NCBI GenBank assembly: GCA_023014335.1
Contig: JAECYW010000006.1
Span: forward strand, 2,418,001-2,482,000
Direction: 5' to 3'
DNA: 64,000 nucleotides
DNA from: Galerina marginata
Taxonomy: Eukaryota; Basidiomycota; Agaricomycetes; Agaricales; Galerinaceae
Below are positions 31,651-44,242 of the stretch, piece by piece. The notes beneath the pieces are model-generated. The model searched no databases. It was given only the letters and a program-made list of their open reading frames with translations, and was not told where the DNA came from. The position numbers were made by a program, and so were the translations under genes. How positions within the stretch are numbered: the stretch's first letter is position 1; each line of letters begins with the position of its first letter.

Positions 31651-34600
31651 TCAAGCTGACGACGATGGCGACGATGGGACTGGTGTTAGAGTTGACATTA
31701 GTGATGATGCGCGTGTTGATGATGCTCGTGTTGTCGGTGGGGGTGATGATAAAGTCGATGATGCAGGTGGAGGAGATAAAGGAGCTGCAGGCAATGAAGG
31801 AGGTGATAAAGGAGGTGAATGAATTACCTTTGGCGCCCTGCGACGCTTTAAAGGCTTTTCAACTACAACTTCCTCTTCCTCTTCCTCTTCCTCTTCCTCT
31901 TCCTCTTCCTCTTCCTCTTCCTCTTCCTCTTCCTCTTCCTCTTCCTCTTCCTCTTCCTCTTCCTCTTCCTCTTCCTCTTCCTCTTCCTCTTCCTCTTCCT
32001 CTTCCTCTTCCTCTTCCTCTTCCTCTTCCTCTTCCTCTTCCTCGTCATCTTCTTCCTCCTCTTCCTCATCACCAGCTTTATTGTTATCATCCTCCTCCTC
32101 CTCCTGCCAGTGGTCAGGTTCCATATCACGCATAGTCAAATACGACGCTTCTATCTGCGCTGCCGAGAGCATAAACCCTTTGGCAATACCCAAATTGTAC
32201 TTCCTATCGCCTTCTGTTTCTCCTAATTTTGGAAGGGATACAGAGGCTAGAGATACAACTTGTCAATATAATTAAAATATAAAATAGCAAATATAAACTC
32301 ACTTAAAGCAGATTTCAAATGTGGTAGGGGTGTCGCAGTATAGCCTGTTGGATCTGAAAAGGTGAAAACCTCATATTCAGCTTCAATAGCATCATTCACG
32401 GCTTGTTCCAAGATGGTGTTCTGGAAACATAACAGAATTTGACGCTTCAGAGCTGCAGGCGTACACCCCTTAGCTCCTCTCAGCTCTGCTTCCATGGTTT
32501 TCTTCTTATAAACCAAGAGTGCAGAAGCCTGTTGAGCCATGAGAGGGATCCACAAGGAATGATAGGGATTCTTGACGATTTTGCCCGATGGAAATTCCTT
32601 GATCTCAACTGACTTGAACAGCCAGTCAAGAATTGCGTATGCCTGGCCTCTGGCATATTGATAACGCATACGCTCCTTTGCACTAAGCGCATTGTAGTTG
32701 AAAGCTTCAATAGAGGCTATACGTTCCTTGGTGAGCCTCTTGAAGTTGTTGACAGTGAATTCCCCATTGTACATGTAGGTCCGGAAGTCGAGAACATTGA
32801 TGAGGATAATGAGATTACAAAATGAGATAACGTCGAGGACTCCAGAAAAGTTTTGGATGTTGAAAACATGGCCATGAGCAGCTTCTATAATTGAAAATTT
32901 ATTAGCTAGAGAAAAAAACCCAAACAAAAAGACAAACCAAATTCATTATACTTTTTCTGCACCAAACCATTATAATAAAAGGTTGCCATCCTGCAAAAAA
33001 GGATGCGTGTGGGAGGGTGGTTGATGTTGGTGATGAAGTCGTCAAGCATAAACGTGTGAATCAAACCAATCAGCGTGTCCTGCATATTTGGAGTGGATAT
33101 ATAATGTCCTCCAGAGCAGATTGTGTGAAATGGGGTAAAAACCCAGTGAGGGCTGTTAGGTCCCATGACGCTAGAAATTTTGAAGTTAATAAACAACTTA
33201 TAGCTAAAAAGAGAAAAACTTACATGCGGGTTTTGTTTGTAAGCAGAATACCTTCCAGGATCCAATGCTTCAAGTCCGGTAGCTCCAATTTGAATTTGAT
33301 GAACAGATTGACGTTTGCAAGTTCCAATAAAGCTGCAGCGCGGTCAGCTTCTGGGTCCCCACTCTCCCGGGTCTGTGGAATCCGAGTGGCTTTCATCCAA
33401 TACTTCCCACCATCTCGATTGCGAACTTCAACAACAGTACCTAGGCTGTCGCTATCAATATGCCCAAGATGCAGGGCATTGGCAAGACCGACGAGAAACC
33501 AGGACATATCAGAGGTAGGAAAATGTTCTTGAGGCTGACAAAACATAGATCTGATAGTTGCATTCCAAGCTATGAGCTCGGATGAATACTGAGTGATAGG
33601 AAGAGGAGAGGTAGAATTGGGGAGGTCCAAGACGTTGAGAATCTTGCAATTCTCCTGGGTGGTGCAGTCTAAGATCTGCTGAAGATTGCCGACGCGATGA
33701 CGATCATTAGGCTTCTTGGTTATAATGGAGAAATCTAATAAAAAAAGTCAGTATTTCTTCAACTAGGTTTAAACTGTCAATCTTACCTTGAACGGAAATG
33801 GGGGAAGAAAGAGAGGCTATGTTGCTGAGGTCGCGAGCGTTAAACTCAATATTTGAGTTTTCACAGTTTGTCAAAACGAGGACTTTGCTGCGAATGATCT
33901 TTGCGACGGCTTCTGGCTCCATTTCTTTCAAGACCTTTTCCTCCATAATATGGAAATTGGAGTACACTCCTTCCGTTGCATGGCGCGGCTTGCCATTTAT
34001 GTAACATTTCTCAACGGCCTTGAGAAGATTGTAGAAGTTCTTTGCATCGGTGGCATCCTAAAGTGATAGCCACATAGTTCAGATACATTATATTGTATTA
34101 GCTGAGCTGAAACTTACGTGAAAGGAAGGAGTGACAGTTCTAGCCTTCCCAAAAGCATCATAGAGGGTGGCTGAAATGTCCTTGCCAGGCATGTTGACTT
34201 TCTATCTCAGAAGTTTTAGAAAAGGTATATCAAAAGTAAACATATTCTTACCTTAAGTACAGTTGCCTCTACATCCAACTCATCTTCAACGAAGGACATC
34301 ACGATTTCCTCAGCTGGAACATATGTTTTCTGATCTTCTTTCTGACTAAAGAGCCGAATGGGCAAGGAGGAAGAGTATGTGAGCTGCTTCTGCTTTCCTT
34401 TTTCTGACTTTTTTGGATTGCGCTGGGGGCGCTTGGACCCCTTTGACCCCTTGGGCTTCTTGGAAGGCTTGTCCGGAGAGGAGGGGTCACGTTGGCGTTT
34501 TCCACCGCGCAATTTCTTCTTGGGGTCGTCTAAATGAGATTAGAGTTAGAATCAACAACTCCAGAATTGAATTTAATTTTACCATCTGAATCAGAGCCAT

Positions 34601-36518
34601 CTGGATCGCTATCTTCAGCTCCTGGATTTGCGGTCGCGTCTATATAAATATAGATTAAACTAGAGCCCGTTAGATGAATATTAATTTACCTTCATGCTCA
34701 GGTCCAGGCATATCCACATCCGCATCAGCATCAGCATTAGCATCAGCATCAGCATCAGCATCAGCATCAGCATCACGGTCTGCATCCGTATTGGCGTCTG
34801 TGTTCACATTCGCATCTGCATTCACGTTTGCACCTGATGAGCCACCAGATGAGCCTGCTGTTTGTGCTGCGACCGGACTGCTTTCGCGCACCGGTATATA
34901 AATTGTTGATTTAAAAAAAAAAAAAAAAAAACCCGATGAGTCACCAGATGAGCCTGCTGTTTGTGCTGGAGCTGTACGACGCAGAACTGAGGCCATAGGC
35001 CAGTTTGGTGAAACAGGGCCAAGAATAGCATTATACCCTGTAGAGGGCAAGGGTGCTTGAACCTTTAGATCTAAAAGTGAAGAAGCATTAGTATATAACT
35101 GAAAGTCAATAGAGTAAATCAATAGAGTAATACCTGGTTTAAACCATTCAATTTCTGTCTGTGTCATGCTTTCAATATTGGTCCAGGGTAATTCCGTGAC
35201 CAGCCTTTCCATGGCTAGATAAGGCTGCGTGGAGCCTTCTGCAATATCAAAAAGAGCCGCCCAAATGAACTTCTCAGCGCGCGATATGATTTCAGGCTTT
35301 TGGTTGCCTAAAGCCTTGGAATACTTGAATTTTGTAGTAAGAATATAGTTTTAAGGATGGATTTGAGGTTAAATGCTTACACGAATCAATTCCTCTTTAT
35401 CCCAGGAAAACGAACACAGCTTGTGGCTACTAAGCAAAAAGATCGGAGAAACAAACAGGGCTATCTGAAGGGGCAAGCGAAATCCAGAAGGCTGATGGGC
35501 CAAGACCAGCGTGCTGAACACTTCCTTTTCCTCGACGGATAAGGTACTATTGATGGTAAGAGTAGAGTTAAAGTTCAAATTAACTTATATATATAAATTC
35601 ACTTACTGATTAGGAGGAAAAAAGTAACTATGCAGATCCTCTGGAATATCAGGTATAGCAATTTCTTTTTGCCCATCGTATTCCATAGTCAGAAGACATC
35701 TCAAGTGCATAGCTGCGATTTGGAGATTCCATAGAGTTTGAAATCCACTCGTTGCTTGTTTCAGGTGACATAAGAACTTAATAGAACTGATGTGGATGTC
35801 TTCTTCAGAATAAGGGACTTCCAGTTGGCCTTTGCTCTGAAAATTCACCTGCAGGGCTAGGAGAATTGACTGACAATTGTTTATCAAGGTTTTCTGCAAA
35901 TATTCAGCGTAAATCTTTGAAATAATACCAAAGAACCTACCTTAAAGGTCATTTTAGGCAGGGCAAGTTTCGGATGGTGTGGGACAGGAACTGTAGATTG
36001 CCAGTCCAATAACTTAGCGCCGACTTCCAAAAGCAGGTATAAAGAGAGCAAAATGGTAATGTCCGTGTAGACCTTGACATTTTTGTGACTTTTCTTGAAC
36101 TGTACCAAGGCCTGACTGGTGGTGGGGTTGCTAGCTTCTGGGGTCTGAATAAGAAGATGTTGGCGAAGCTTATCATCCCCAATAAGGAGACGATTCTTGA
36201 AAGAGGTCTCAAAGAGGTCAATAGACCTTGCCAAATTCTTTAGATTGAAAGATCGGATAAGATAAAGAGCTTTAAAAGCCTGCAAACAAATTGTACCTTC
36301 AATAAACCATTTAAAGAACTTGTTCCTTTAAAAAGATCCGTGAGAGCAGGCTCAGTCAAAGTATCCGTTGTCCAAGGATACGCGGCGAGCAGCAAAGAGT
36401 CAGATCTAGGTGAATAAATAGATGCGGATTGATCTAAGTAACAACAGCATTAAGACCAGGTTTAGTTAAGTAAAAGGTTAGAAATACCAATAGACATAGG
36501 CTCAGCAGAGGTAGACAT
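31651..36518 (-). CDS. JmjC-like Fe(II)/2-oxoglutarate oxygenase with acidic tail, multi-exon
   Basis: The start is the ATG at 36518 (MSTSAEPMSI). Resolved exons are 36518-36488, 36433-36382, 36325-35941 and 35893-35607, all GT-AG; more exons follow to TAG-side coding at 31651, with joints not all resolved. The N-terminal 300 residues are unrecognised. The middle is low complexity: Asp-Ala repeats near 34722-34800 and a Lys/Pro-rich PDKPSKKPKGSKG. The JmjC-like domain spans about 33630-32960. It has a GLANALHLGHIDSDSLGT motif carrying HxD near 33455, then SPHWVFTPFHTICSGGHY near 33105-33150 supplying the third ligand. The C-terminus has about 58 Glu residues (31866-32042) and a basic KPLKRRRAPK. 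Chromatin demethylase-type function is inferred from the fold; substrate unknown. It ends beside Helentron copy 1. Confidence 0.75.
31866..32042. repeat. Hexanucleotide repeat (CTTCCT)n coding poly-Glu
   Basis: About 30 near-perfect hexamers lie within the last exon of the JmjC-like gene and encode an uninterrupted Glu tract on the minus strand. The 6-bp period keeps frame, so length changes would be tolerated. Other frames give Leu-Pro or Lys-Arg runs and are artefacts. Confidence 0.95.
34722..34785. repeat. Hexanucleotide repeat (GCATCA)n coding Asp-Ala
   Basis: About ten GCATCA units lie in an exon of the JmjC-like gene, giving an Asp-Ala alternating stretch. Nearby a homopolymer of about 19 A (34913-34931) lies in what is probably an intron. 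Confidence 0.85.
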
Positions 36519-36621
36519 CTTTAGAGAGTGAGGAGTGAGGAAGAGTTCAAGTTGATGATGGTAAGAGACAAAAGACAACCAACATGAACACGCGGCTTTG
36601 GTCAGGCGTCAGGTGTCAGGT

Positions 36622-36667
36622 ATGTGGCTGTACATAGCACCGACGCGTCGGTGCTCAGCATAGCCAC
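36622..36667. repeat. Palindrome with GTGGCTGT arms and CGACGCGTCG centre
   Basis: The arm starts GTGGCTGTACATAGCACCGA and folds back through CCGACGCGTCGG to GCATAGCCAC. It lies about 100 bp upstream of the start of the JmjC-like gene, so a promoter role is possible. It shares arms and centre with the palindromes at 8214-8270 and 43350-43394. Confidence 0.75.
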
Positions 36668-36769
36668 AGGATTACATTTTTCATGCATTTTTAAAAGTAA
36701 ACAGCCCTCCTTGCCACCACCTTTGTAACGCTACTTGTACTAATCTATTTTAATTACTTTATTCATGTA

Positions 36770-39700
36770 TTTACATAAGAGGGAGGGTCAGAGCGGGGGT
36801 CAAAGGGGTGAGGTAAGGGGATGCTGCAAAAAGGTCAGCAGGACAATGGCAATTGCAAAAAGACGGGAGGCAAGAGACCCGACGCCCGTAGGTCAGGCGT
36901 TGGGTCCCATCTGCGAAACGGACGGTCGCAGCTTGTGGTTCGAACCAGCACCGCGGGTTCCCATCAGCGTGGTGTCCTGCGAGAGGGCCAGTAACATGGC
37001 GGGTGGGGTGGGTGTCGCCACTTCACGAAACAACGGAGGCTTGATAAGCCATTCGCTGTTCATCGCCATCGACATGGCAGAAATGGCGCCGATGTCGCAC
37101 GTCCTCGCCTGGGCATGATGGTGGGTTAGGGATTCAGCACTGGGGAGGAAGCAATGTGGGATCCTACCTGCAGCCGTTTTCCTCTGCTCCTACGTATGCC
37201 TGGCGGCGGCGGGGGTCGATATGGCTCCCGCAGGCTCCAAACCAAAACATCAGCATGGAGGTGCCTGCCGTTGGTTCGAAACGGCTGCATCTGGGGGTTT
37301 GATGTGGCAGCTGGGGTCGACGTGGTGGCGAATCGACGTGGTGGCGAATCGACGTGGTGGCGAAACGGCAGCGCAATACGGCGAGCCCTAGCGAGTTGGC
37401 AGTGGGTGACGGGCGGTCACCAGCTCCCAGCAGCGAGGTGGCATACGAAATGACGGGGCAGAGGCGGCGATGCCCTAACGAGGGCGACTCGCTACCCGTC
37501 GTCGTCTACGTGGCAAGTCTGTGCAGCGGTGGCACCTGTTGGTGGATTAGTCGAGCTGGGGGGAGGACAAAGCGATGGTAGCTTACCTGCTGCCGTTCTC
37601 CTCATCTCCCCATCGTCTGCTAGCGTCTTCTCAGCTCCTGCTGCCGTTTCTGCTCCCCCAGCGCCCGCCGTGGCACAAACGCCGGCGTCGGTTGACGTTG
37701 ATCTGAGAGTGGCTGCGATTCGGCGCCGCGGAATTCCAGCAGACACCGGGTCTCGCTTAGCTGGCCAGAGGGAGTCGGAAGAGGGGCGACGGAGGGACCT
37801 GGCAGCCGGTTAGCGGTGACGGGACGGTGGTGGGACGGTGGTGGGACCATGAGTGGGCTTGCTTACCTGCCCCCGCTTTCCGAACGTCCTGCTCTCACCC
37901 AACTCCTACACCTGCCGTGATTGCCTCCCACCAGAGGTCGTTGCTCCTCCACCCTCAACGCCGCCCTCGCCGTTTCCTCCCACTTTGGTTGCGCGTATTC
38001 TTGTTGGCTGCCGTGGTGGCTGCTAGCGTTGGGGGCGGTGATAGCGCCCGGCCCACATCTCTTGAAGGAGGGGCGCACGGGCAAGGAAGGATGGTGGGAG
38101 GGTAACGGCGAAGCAAGGGGGACGAGCGGATGGTGGGAGGGTAAGGGCGAAGAAAGGGGGAAGAGGGAAAGGAAGGGAAAGGAGGGAAGGCGAAAGGGAA
38201 ACGCCGAGAAATTCAAAGTCGTACGACTTTGAAAGTCGTATGACTTTGAAAGTCAGGTGATTGATAACATCACCTGACGTCACACGACGACGCGTAACCC
38301 TTTCGACTTCGCCTCCCTCTTTCCTTTCCCCACCACCAGAACTTTGCGAGTCCGCCCGGATAGGCCGATGCGCACTTCCCGCATGGGGGGCTGTCATCGC
38401 AAGTTCTGGGGGTGTGGGTTCTCTGACCACGAACACGACGACGCGTAAGGCTCTGGCCGTGACGGCCATCCGATGTCGCGTCGTCGCTTGTTCTGTGGTT
38501 GGAAACCCGAGTCGTTCGCTTTGGAAGGCACTCGGTAAGTTTTTTTTTTCTCTCTTTCTTTTACTGTTCACTTACCCCGCCTGCGATTGCTGTAGAATTT
38601 GCTGGCACGCGTTATACGCGACTTGCCACGCCCCCCCATCCTCCTCCCCCACCTCACTCCCTACTCGTCGGGTACCACCCCGAGGCCACGACTTTCCCCC
38701 GCCACGTCCACTAGCGCGCCGACAACTTGCTGGCACCACGTCACATCACCTTGCCTGCGCCGTAGGACATCCCCAGCCCCACCGCGCACCCCCTGCCGCG
38801 TCGCGTCTGCCGCGTCGCCAGCCCCCACCGCGCCCCCCCTGCCACGTCGAACCGCCACATCGACCACTTCTCGACCCCTCCGCCGTCCTTTCGAAGGGAC
38901 GCCCGAACCCCTTTCGAGCCGACGAGCAGCCACCGCTGTTTCGAATGCTCGCCACGTCGAAGCCCGACCGGCACTGCAGCTACGGCCCCAACTGCTCGCG
39001 AACATCCCCAGCCCCGCCACCGCCGCTCCGAAACCGCCAGGTCGACCCCATCTCGACTCCTCTGCGGTCGGTTTTGAGCGAGCGTGTCAACCATGCCTCT
39101 CACCTCCCTGGCGCCACGATTCGCAGGCGGACCACATTGTGGCGGTACAAGCGACACCCCGACGATCGCCTTGGGGCTTGAACTGCCCCCACCCCAACTC
39201 GCCCCATCTCTCGTCGCCTCGCCTCGCCCCTTCTTTCATCACCTCGAGTCGTTTTTCCCGAGGTCGCCTCGTGTCGCCCGTTGGCTAGCGGACGTCAACC
39301 ACGGCACCCCGACCAGCGCCTCCTCGCCTCCCATCCTACCCGCGGCGTCGATTCGCAGCGACGCGTTGGCTTGCGGACTTCAACCACGGCACCCCGACCA
39401 GCGCCTCCTCGCCTCCCATCCTACCCGCGGCGTCGATTCGCAGCGACGCGTTGGCTTGCGGACTTCAACCACGGCACCCCGACCAGCGCCTCCTCGCCTC
39501 CCATCCTACCCGCGGCGTCGATTCGCAGCGACCCGTTGGCTAGCGGACTTCAACCACGGCACCCTGACCAGCGCCTCCTCGCCTCCCATCCTACCCGCGG
39601 CGCCGATTCGCAGCGACCTCACGCCGCCCGACAACTTACGTTGGGCCATCCGATGTCGCCTTCGCGGCACCACGACTCTCACCCTGCCACCCTACTAGCA

Positions 39701-39900
39701 GGCCCATGTCAACGCCGCTGGCGGAGGAGGTACTCCGTCTGTTGTGCCATGATTCGCGCCTCGCCTCGCCTCCACCACCTCACTCACCTAGCCTCACCAC
39801 CCCGGCTTACCCGACCTGCGCCTTAACCCGCAAACCCCTACACCTCTGCTCTCGCCGACTGTCAACTCTCTTTACAATGATGTGTTGACGTCCACATGGT
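36770..39900. other. GC-rich island without supported genes
   Basis: This 3-kb block is much richer in G+C than the AT-rich surroundings and shows long open frames in nearly all six frames, the expected effect of few stop codons. I see no recognisable domain. It contains a 16-bp repeat (TCGACGTGGTGGCGAA three times, 37318-37365), an 85-bp tandem repeat, and a 16-mer direct repeat around ACGACGACGCGTAA (about 38283 and 38427). It also has CT-rich patches and a palindromic segment at 38219-38278 (AAAGTCGTACGACTTT; AGGTGAT/ATCACCT). It may be a different repeat family or transferred sequence. Confidence 0.6.
39288..39640. repeat. 85-bp tandem repeat, four copies
   Basis: CAACCACGGCACC recurs at 39296, 39381, 39466 and 39551, a period of exactly 85 bp with very high identity. 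Because 85 is not a multiple of three, each copy shifts frame, which argues that the long overlapping open frames here are not proteins. Confidence 0.9.
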
Positions 39901-40201
39901 GCTGAAGGCCGCAGTGTATCCCCCCTTCCATCTGCTACACAAACTCAACTTGCCTCTCCACCGTCCCCTTGCTCCGTTTGCAAGCTTTGACCTGGGTTGC
40001 TCTAGTTTATTTGTTTTCTGTATTCTTTGAAGTTTTCTATCATGTCTTGGCTTGAAGTAAATCACATATAGGGTGATTACCAAGGTTTGAAACTGTAAAT
40101 TCAGTATTTAGTGCTTTTAGGTTAGGTTTGATGGCTTGTGACATTTTTTTAAGAGGTCATGTCACGATTAGATGTTAATCTTCTTGTTATCAAACTTCAT
40201 C

Positions 40202-43200
40202 ATGTCTAGCTACATCCCTATTCTTCTACCTGTTTCTACCTATTCTTTGGAACTGGATGATCTCTTAACAGCCTCTTTTGAGGAACTAGAGAGGACACCA
40301 ATTGATAGGGTTACCACTGCATTGTGGGAGCAGGAAATACTGTCCAAGATTGGTAAAGATCACCTCAAATTTGTAAGTAAACTGCTGAACTCTACACTGA
40401 GAAAAAGCATCTAAATCTTCTAAGATCGGCCCCATTAAAACCTGGCTGGAGACAAGCATTTCTATGGATGTAAAGAGCCTTTTAGACTCTGAACTCTTGC
40501 AGTTTTTTGTTGGAAACCAGCTTCTGCAGAGGTATAAGCCTGAGGATGCTATAAAATATCTGGTTCAACTCCAGTGTATTCTGGATAAGATGCAAGTAAG
40601 AAATCTAATATTCAGCTTAAAACTGTATTGCTAAATTCTGCTAGTTCGGTACCAACAAACCTCAACATCATCAGTTCAATTTCTTAGAGGATATCACCCA
40701 GCAGGACTTTGTAGCTCATGAAGATTCTGACTCTGGAGATGATAGCGATGAAGATGATTCGGACTATGAAGATGATTTGGATTCTGGATCTAGTTCCTTT
40801 GATCCACAGTCCCCCCCTAGAAAGCGCCAAAAACAACCCCTACAAACCACAAATCAATCCAAAATGGTTACCCCAATCAACCTTTCTGTACCTCCTATTA
40901 GCTTTGAAGCTTTCAACAATATGCCGATTCTTTCAAGAAATGCAGATGTTTGGAACCAAATTCTACAGGCCAATCCAAGCTTTTGGAAATCAAAATGTCT
41001 GCATTGGGCAGCCTTGCTAGATGAAGCTTACGCACTTAGAAAGGTAAGTATTTGATTTTAACCGTAAATAACATTATTCACTCAACAAAAACAACAGGAC
41101 ACCACTTTAACTCATGCTCACAATGAACTACTGTATCAAAATGTTCTTGGGGTCTTGAGAGAGATGAGAAAAGTAAAACGTAGCCTCTATTCACAAGAGG
41201 ACTGGCAGGAGGCTGTGAAGGTAAAGCAGCTTGCCAAATTTATAAGCTGAATTAACCTTCATTTTTAGAGCTCACAACTACCAAAGAGTGTTGAACTTTG
41301 GAGCAGTCGCTATATGCTTCTTCATTGCAAAGCTTCTTTTTCAGTCTCACTTATAAGGAGAAACAGGATTATTGAATCACTAAGTTTGATCCTATATTCA
41401 TGGATACCTAAAGAAGAAATCCTTACTTGGAGGCCTTTGGATGAAATTCCAGAGTTTACGGTGTGTTATTTTTATTTCTTAGCATGATATTTAACTTCTA
41501 AAGAACTATAGAAAAATGGTCGCCAAAAATTAACTGGAAATATGCTATTAAAGTTTCTTAAAGATCATCCAGATGTTATTCCTCGCCAAAGCTATCCTTC
41601 TTCAGTTTATTTCCTCCTCAGTGAAGGCAACTTCATTATAGCCTACAAAGAGTGGCTAGCTTTTGCTTTGAATGAATTGAATGAATTGGAACCTAGAGAG
41701 ATTCGGAGACTCAATGTTAGTTCTTATTTTTTTAATCTGTTATATACTTATCATTGTTTCAGCTTAACCTGTTAAAAAAGGATAAAGATATGCATACTCT
41801 ATATACAGAGGTTATGCGAGTACTTGGCATCCATATCGACAACGGATATATCAATGAATATAAGGATGCTGCTTTGGAAACAATACTTCGCAGAACTATT
41901 GCTTTTCGGGACATTAAAAATGGCCTAGTGGATAAAATACTTCAAGGACGCCCTGTGGGTTCATTTAAAATTCAAATATTTGATATAGCGCTGATTATAC
42001 TCCAGACGATAAACACTCCTTGTGCAAATTGTCAAGGCTGGCCATGGGGTTTCTTTTGCAGATAAAAAAGATCAAATCGACGCAATCCCTGTCTGCTTGA
42101 TTTCTTTAATTGTCTTGAAATCTTATTAATTACTCTTGTAGGGCAATAACCTAAAAAGTGGCCAGAAGCCTACTATTCTGCATCCTTCTGATGACAGATT
42201 ACAACTGGAAGAGATCATGTATGATGAAGAGGTCATTGAAAGATGCGGATTTCAACTCTTCAAATTTTATGATCAGAAAAATCCTTCAAAAATGGTATAG
42301 TGTATTTTCCAATCAATAGCTATTTTTCTTACTTGATTACAGTTGGATTTTTGGGTTTATAATCCCTTTCCAGATAAAATCTTCGACGATCTTTTGAAGC
42401 ATCATGAACGTCTTGGTGATCTTAATCTTAAAAGCCTGAAGCGTGGATCCCAGTTCACGTTCTATTCACAAGGAACTATGGTTCCCAGAGGTTCTCGAAT
42501 TGCTATGGGAGGCCTTCCTGGTGATGCATACGTCATGTATCCAGGAATGGAGGCTTTGGATTCTGAAGGAATTCATGTGCTATTCAATGACGCAGAGGTT
42601 TTGCTTTTATTTTAACTGGAGATAACAGACTCTGACTAAATATATCCTATCATTTAGACTTCTATGATACTTTCAGAAACTGCAAGAATATTTTCCTTTG
42701 ATCATTTCGCCGCTCTTGATAAGGCAAGCAATGAAGGTGACAGACTGGGCACCTCTGGTGCTACTACTTACTTGTGCAACAATTACACTGCGCCTCTTCA
42801 TAAGGACAATGATGTGGCTCCTGGAATTTGTGCTCAATATCAACTTCAAGCTCGCAAAGACCTCAAAGAATATTCTTTTATTTATGGTGACTACCGTAAA
42901 TATGTGGTATCTCGGTCAAACTCTTTATGGTATTGATTTTAAACTAATCTGATCCTTTGACTAATATTTATCTTTTAGGTCATTTAGTGGATCCAATATG
43001 CATGGAACCATGCTACCTTCTACACTACCTTTAAGGCCAGAAGATATTACAATTAAAAGTCCTCAAGATAGTGATCAAATGTCGATTAGAGCAAGAGGTC
43101 AAGGTGGTGATGGTGGTGGTAATGGGCCACCTAGAGTCTCCAATGGCCCTCACCGAACAAAAACCAAGAAAAACAATGTAGCTGCCAGAAGGTATCATCA

Positions 43201-43246
43201 AGTTCGGGCTTGTCAGAAACAGATTAATAACTACTGGAGTTCGTAA
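40202..43246 (+). CDS. TET/JBP-family Fe(II)/2-oxoglutarate dioxygenase, about 799 aa, 11 exons
   Basis: Exons: 40202-40372, 40425-40595, 40645-41043, 41098-41220, 41269-41460, 41512-41715, 41763-about 41954, 42142-42294, 42343-42597, 42658-42929 and 42979-43246. With the exon 7 end at 41954 the total is 2400 nt, in frame to TAA; that one donor is uncertain. An alternative in-frame ATG lies at 40172. The C-terminal third has the features of fungal TET/JBP oxygenases. These are YLCNNYTAPLHKDND near residue 657-671 with the HxD metal ligands, CAQYQLQARKDLKEYSF, and LWSFSGSNMHGTMLP, where HGT gives the third ligand near residue 719. An acidic segment (residues 135-165) and a Lys/Arg-rich tail flank it. 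Members oxidise 5-methylcytosine or thymine in DNA; activity here is inferred. A SET gene follows on the same strand. Confidence 0.85.
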
Positions 43247-43309
43247 ACTTGATTACTTTTGTTATTGATTTTGTAGCTATTTAGTTAGGAATTAAATGGT
43301 GTACAACTT

Positions 43310-43620
43310 GAGCTTTTGTGGCTGTGCTCAGCACTGACTCAAGCTGTGTGGCTGTGCTAAGCACCGACGCGTCGGTGCTTAGCACAGCCACACCAAAAAA
43401 AATAAAGTGCGGTGAATACGATTTTGAAACCCCATACCACAAATATGGTTTTTAGCACAGCCACAGAAACAAAATCTAAGCCTAAAAACCAAGGTTGAAT
43501 GAAAGTTGTTACTTATTTTGTTGTCACGGCTTATTTTCTTGTGCATGTCAGACCTTCTAAGAGGACCGACGCGAGGGTTAGGTTGCACAGCCACTCAAAA
43601 ATTGTAAAGTCTTAGAAACA
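43310..43620. repeat. Palindromic cluster downstream of the TET/JBP gene
   Basis: GTGGCTGTGCTAAGCACCGA folds back through CCGACGCGTCGG to GCACAGCCAC at about 43350-43394. Another GTGGCTGTGC lies at about 43318. At about 43555-43595 there is a broken relative (AAGAGGACCGACGCGAGGGTTAG then GCACAGCCAC). Together they look like degraded and intact members of one palindromic family. Confidence 0.7.
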
Positions 43621-43884
43621 CGTCTGTTACTATAAAAAACATAAAAAGCTATAGACATGTGGCTGTATAAGAATACAATTCATTAATCTTCTCTGTCTTC
43701 TTTCTCTTATAATAGGCAAGCCATTCATCTGTGAGATAACTAAGTTACAAAAACCCAGACTATATATTTATTCTACCCTATCTCCTTCCCCCTATGATAG
43801 GCAAGGGATTCATCTGTGGGGGAGACCCCCTAGTTTTGACCTTGTGTCAAAACTTCCAAAGGTTTCTATGAAAACAATCAGACA

Positions 43885-44140
43885 AGTGATATAATAGATG
43901 ATAGTGGATTTACTTACTTTGGACTATTAACCTATGAAAACCAGGTGTGGAAAATGTTGTTCACCCTGTTTCCAAGGTTTTCTGATAAAGGAATCAGACA
44001 AGCAACAAATAACCGCCAATTTACTTACAAAGTTGCATCCTCAGCCTTTAAACTCTGGAAACCAGGTGCATGGAAGGTCATTAAGACCATTCTGTGTGAT
44101 AGAGAAAGGAGGTAGGCAAAGAAATATAGAATATAGGTTG
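43885..44140 (+). repeat. Dispersed repeat, inverted partner of 5330-5603
   Basis: Highly similar to the minus strand of 5330-5603, including the stretch encoding FPRFSDKGIRQATNNRQ, and continuing past the frame into TAGGCAAAGAAATATAGAAT. No start codon or complete gene is seen around it. The interval 43621-43884 includes an imperfect 60-bp duplication (TAGGCAAG...ATTCATCTGTG at 43713 and 43797) but no gene. Confidence 0.65.
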
Positions 44141-44242
44141 ATATAAGCCGATGTGGAGAGTCTTGCGGAAATTGCTACTGATCCACACCCAGGTCAGTCG
44201 CTTATAAAGATGTTGAAAGACAAAAATAGTACAATAAATGAT

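Noticed and set aside
31629..32135. Leu-Pro and Lys-Arg repeat proteins over the hexamer tract
   Set aside because: Alternative frames of the CTTCCT repeat that encodes poly-Glu in the JmjC-like gene.
36300..36320. A 17-nt GT-AG 'mini-intron' in the JmjC-like gene
   Set aside because: A normal 58-nt intron (36381-36326) restores the frame fully, so the tiny intron is not needed.
36930..36960. tRNA-like T arm (GGTTCGAACC)
   Set aside because: No matching acceptor, D or anticodon arms around it.
36765..39888. Many overlapping open frames on both strands, some over 200 codons
   Set aside because: High GC leaves few stop codons, frames overlap on both strands, the 85-bp repeat shifts frame each copy, and no domain is visible.
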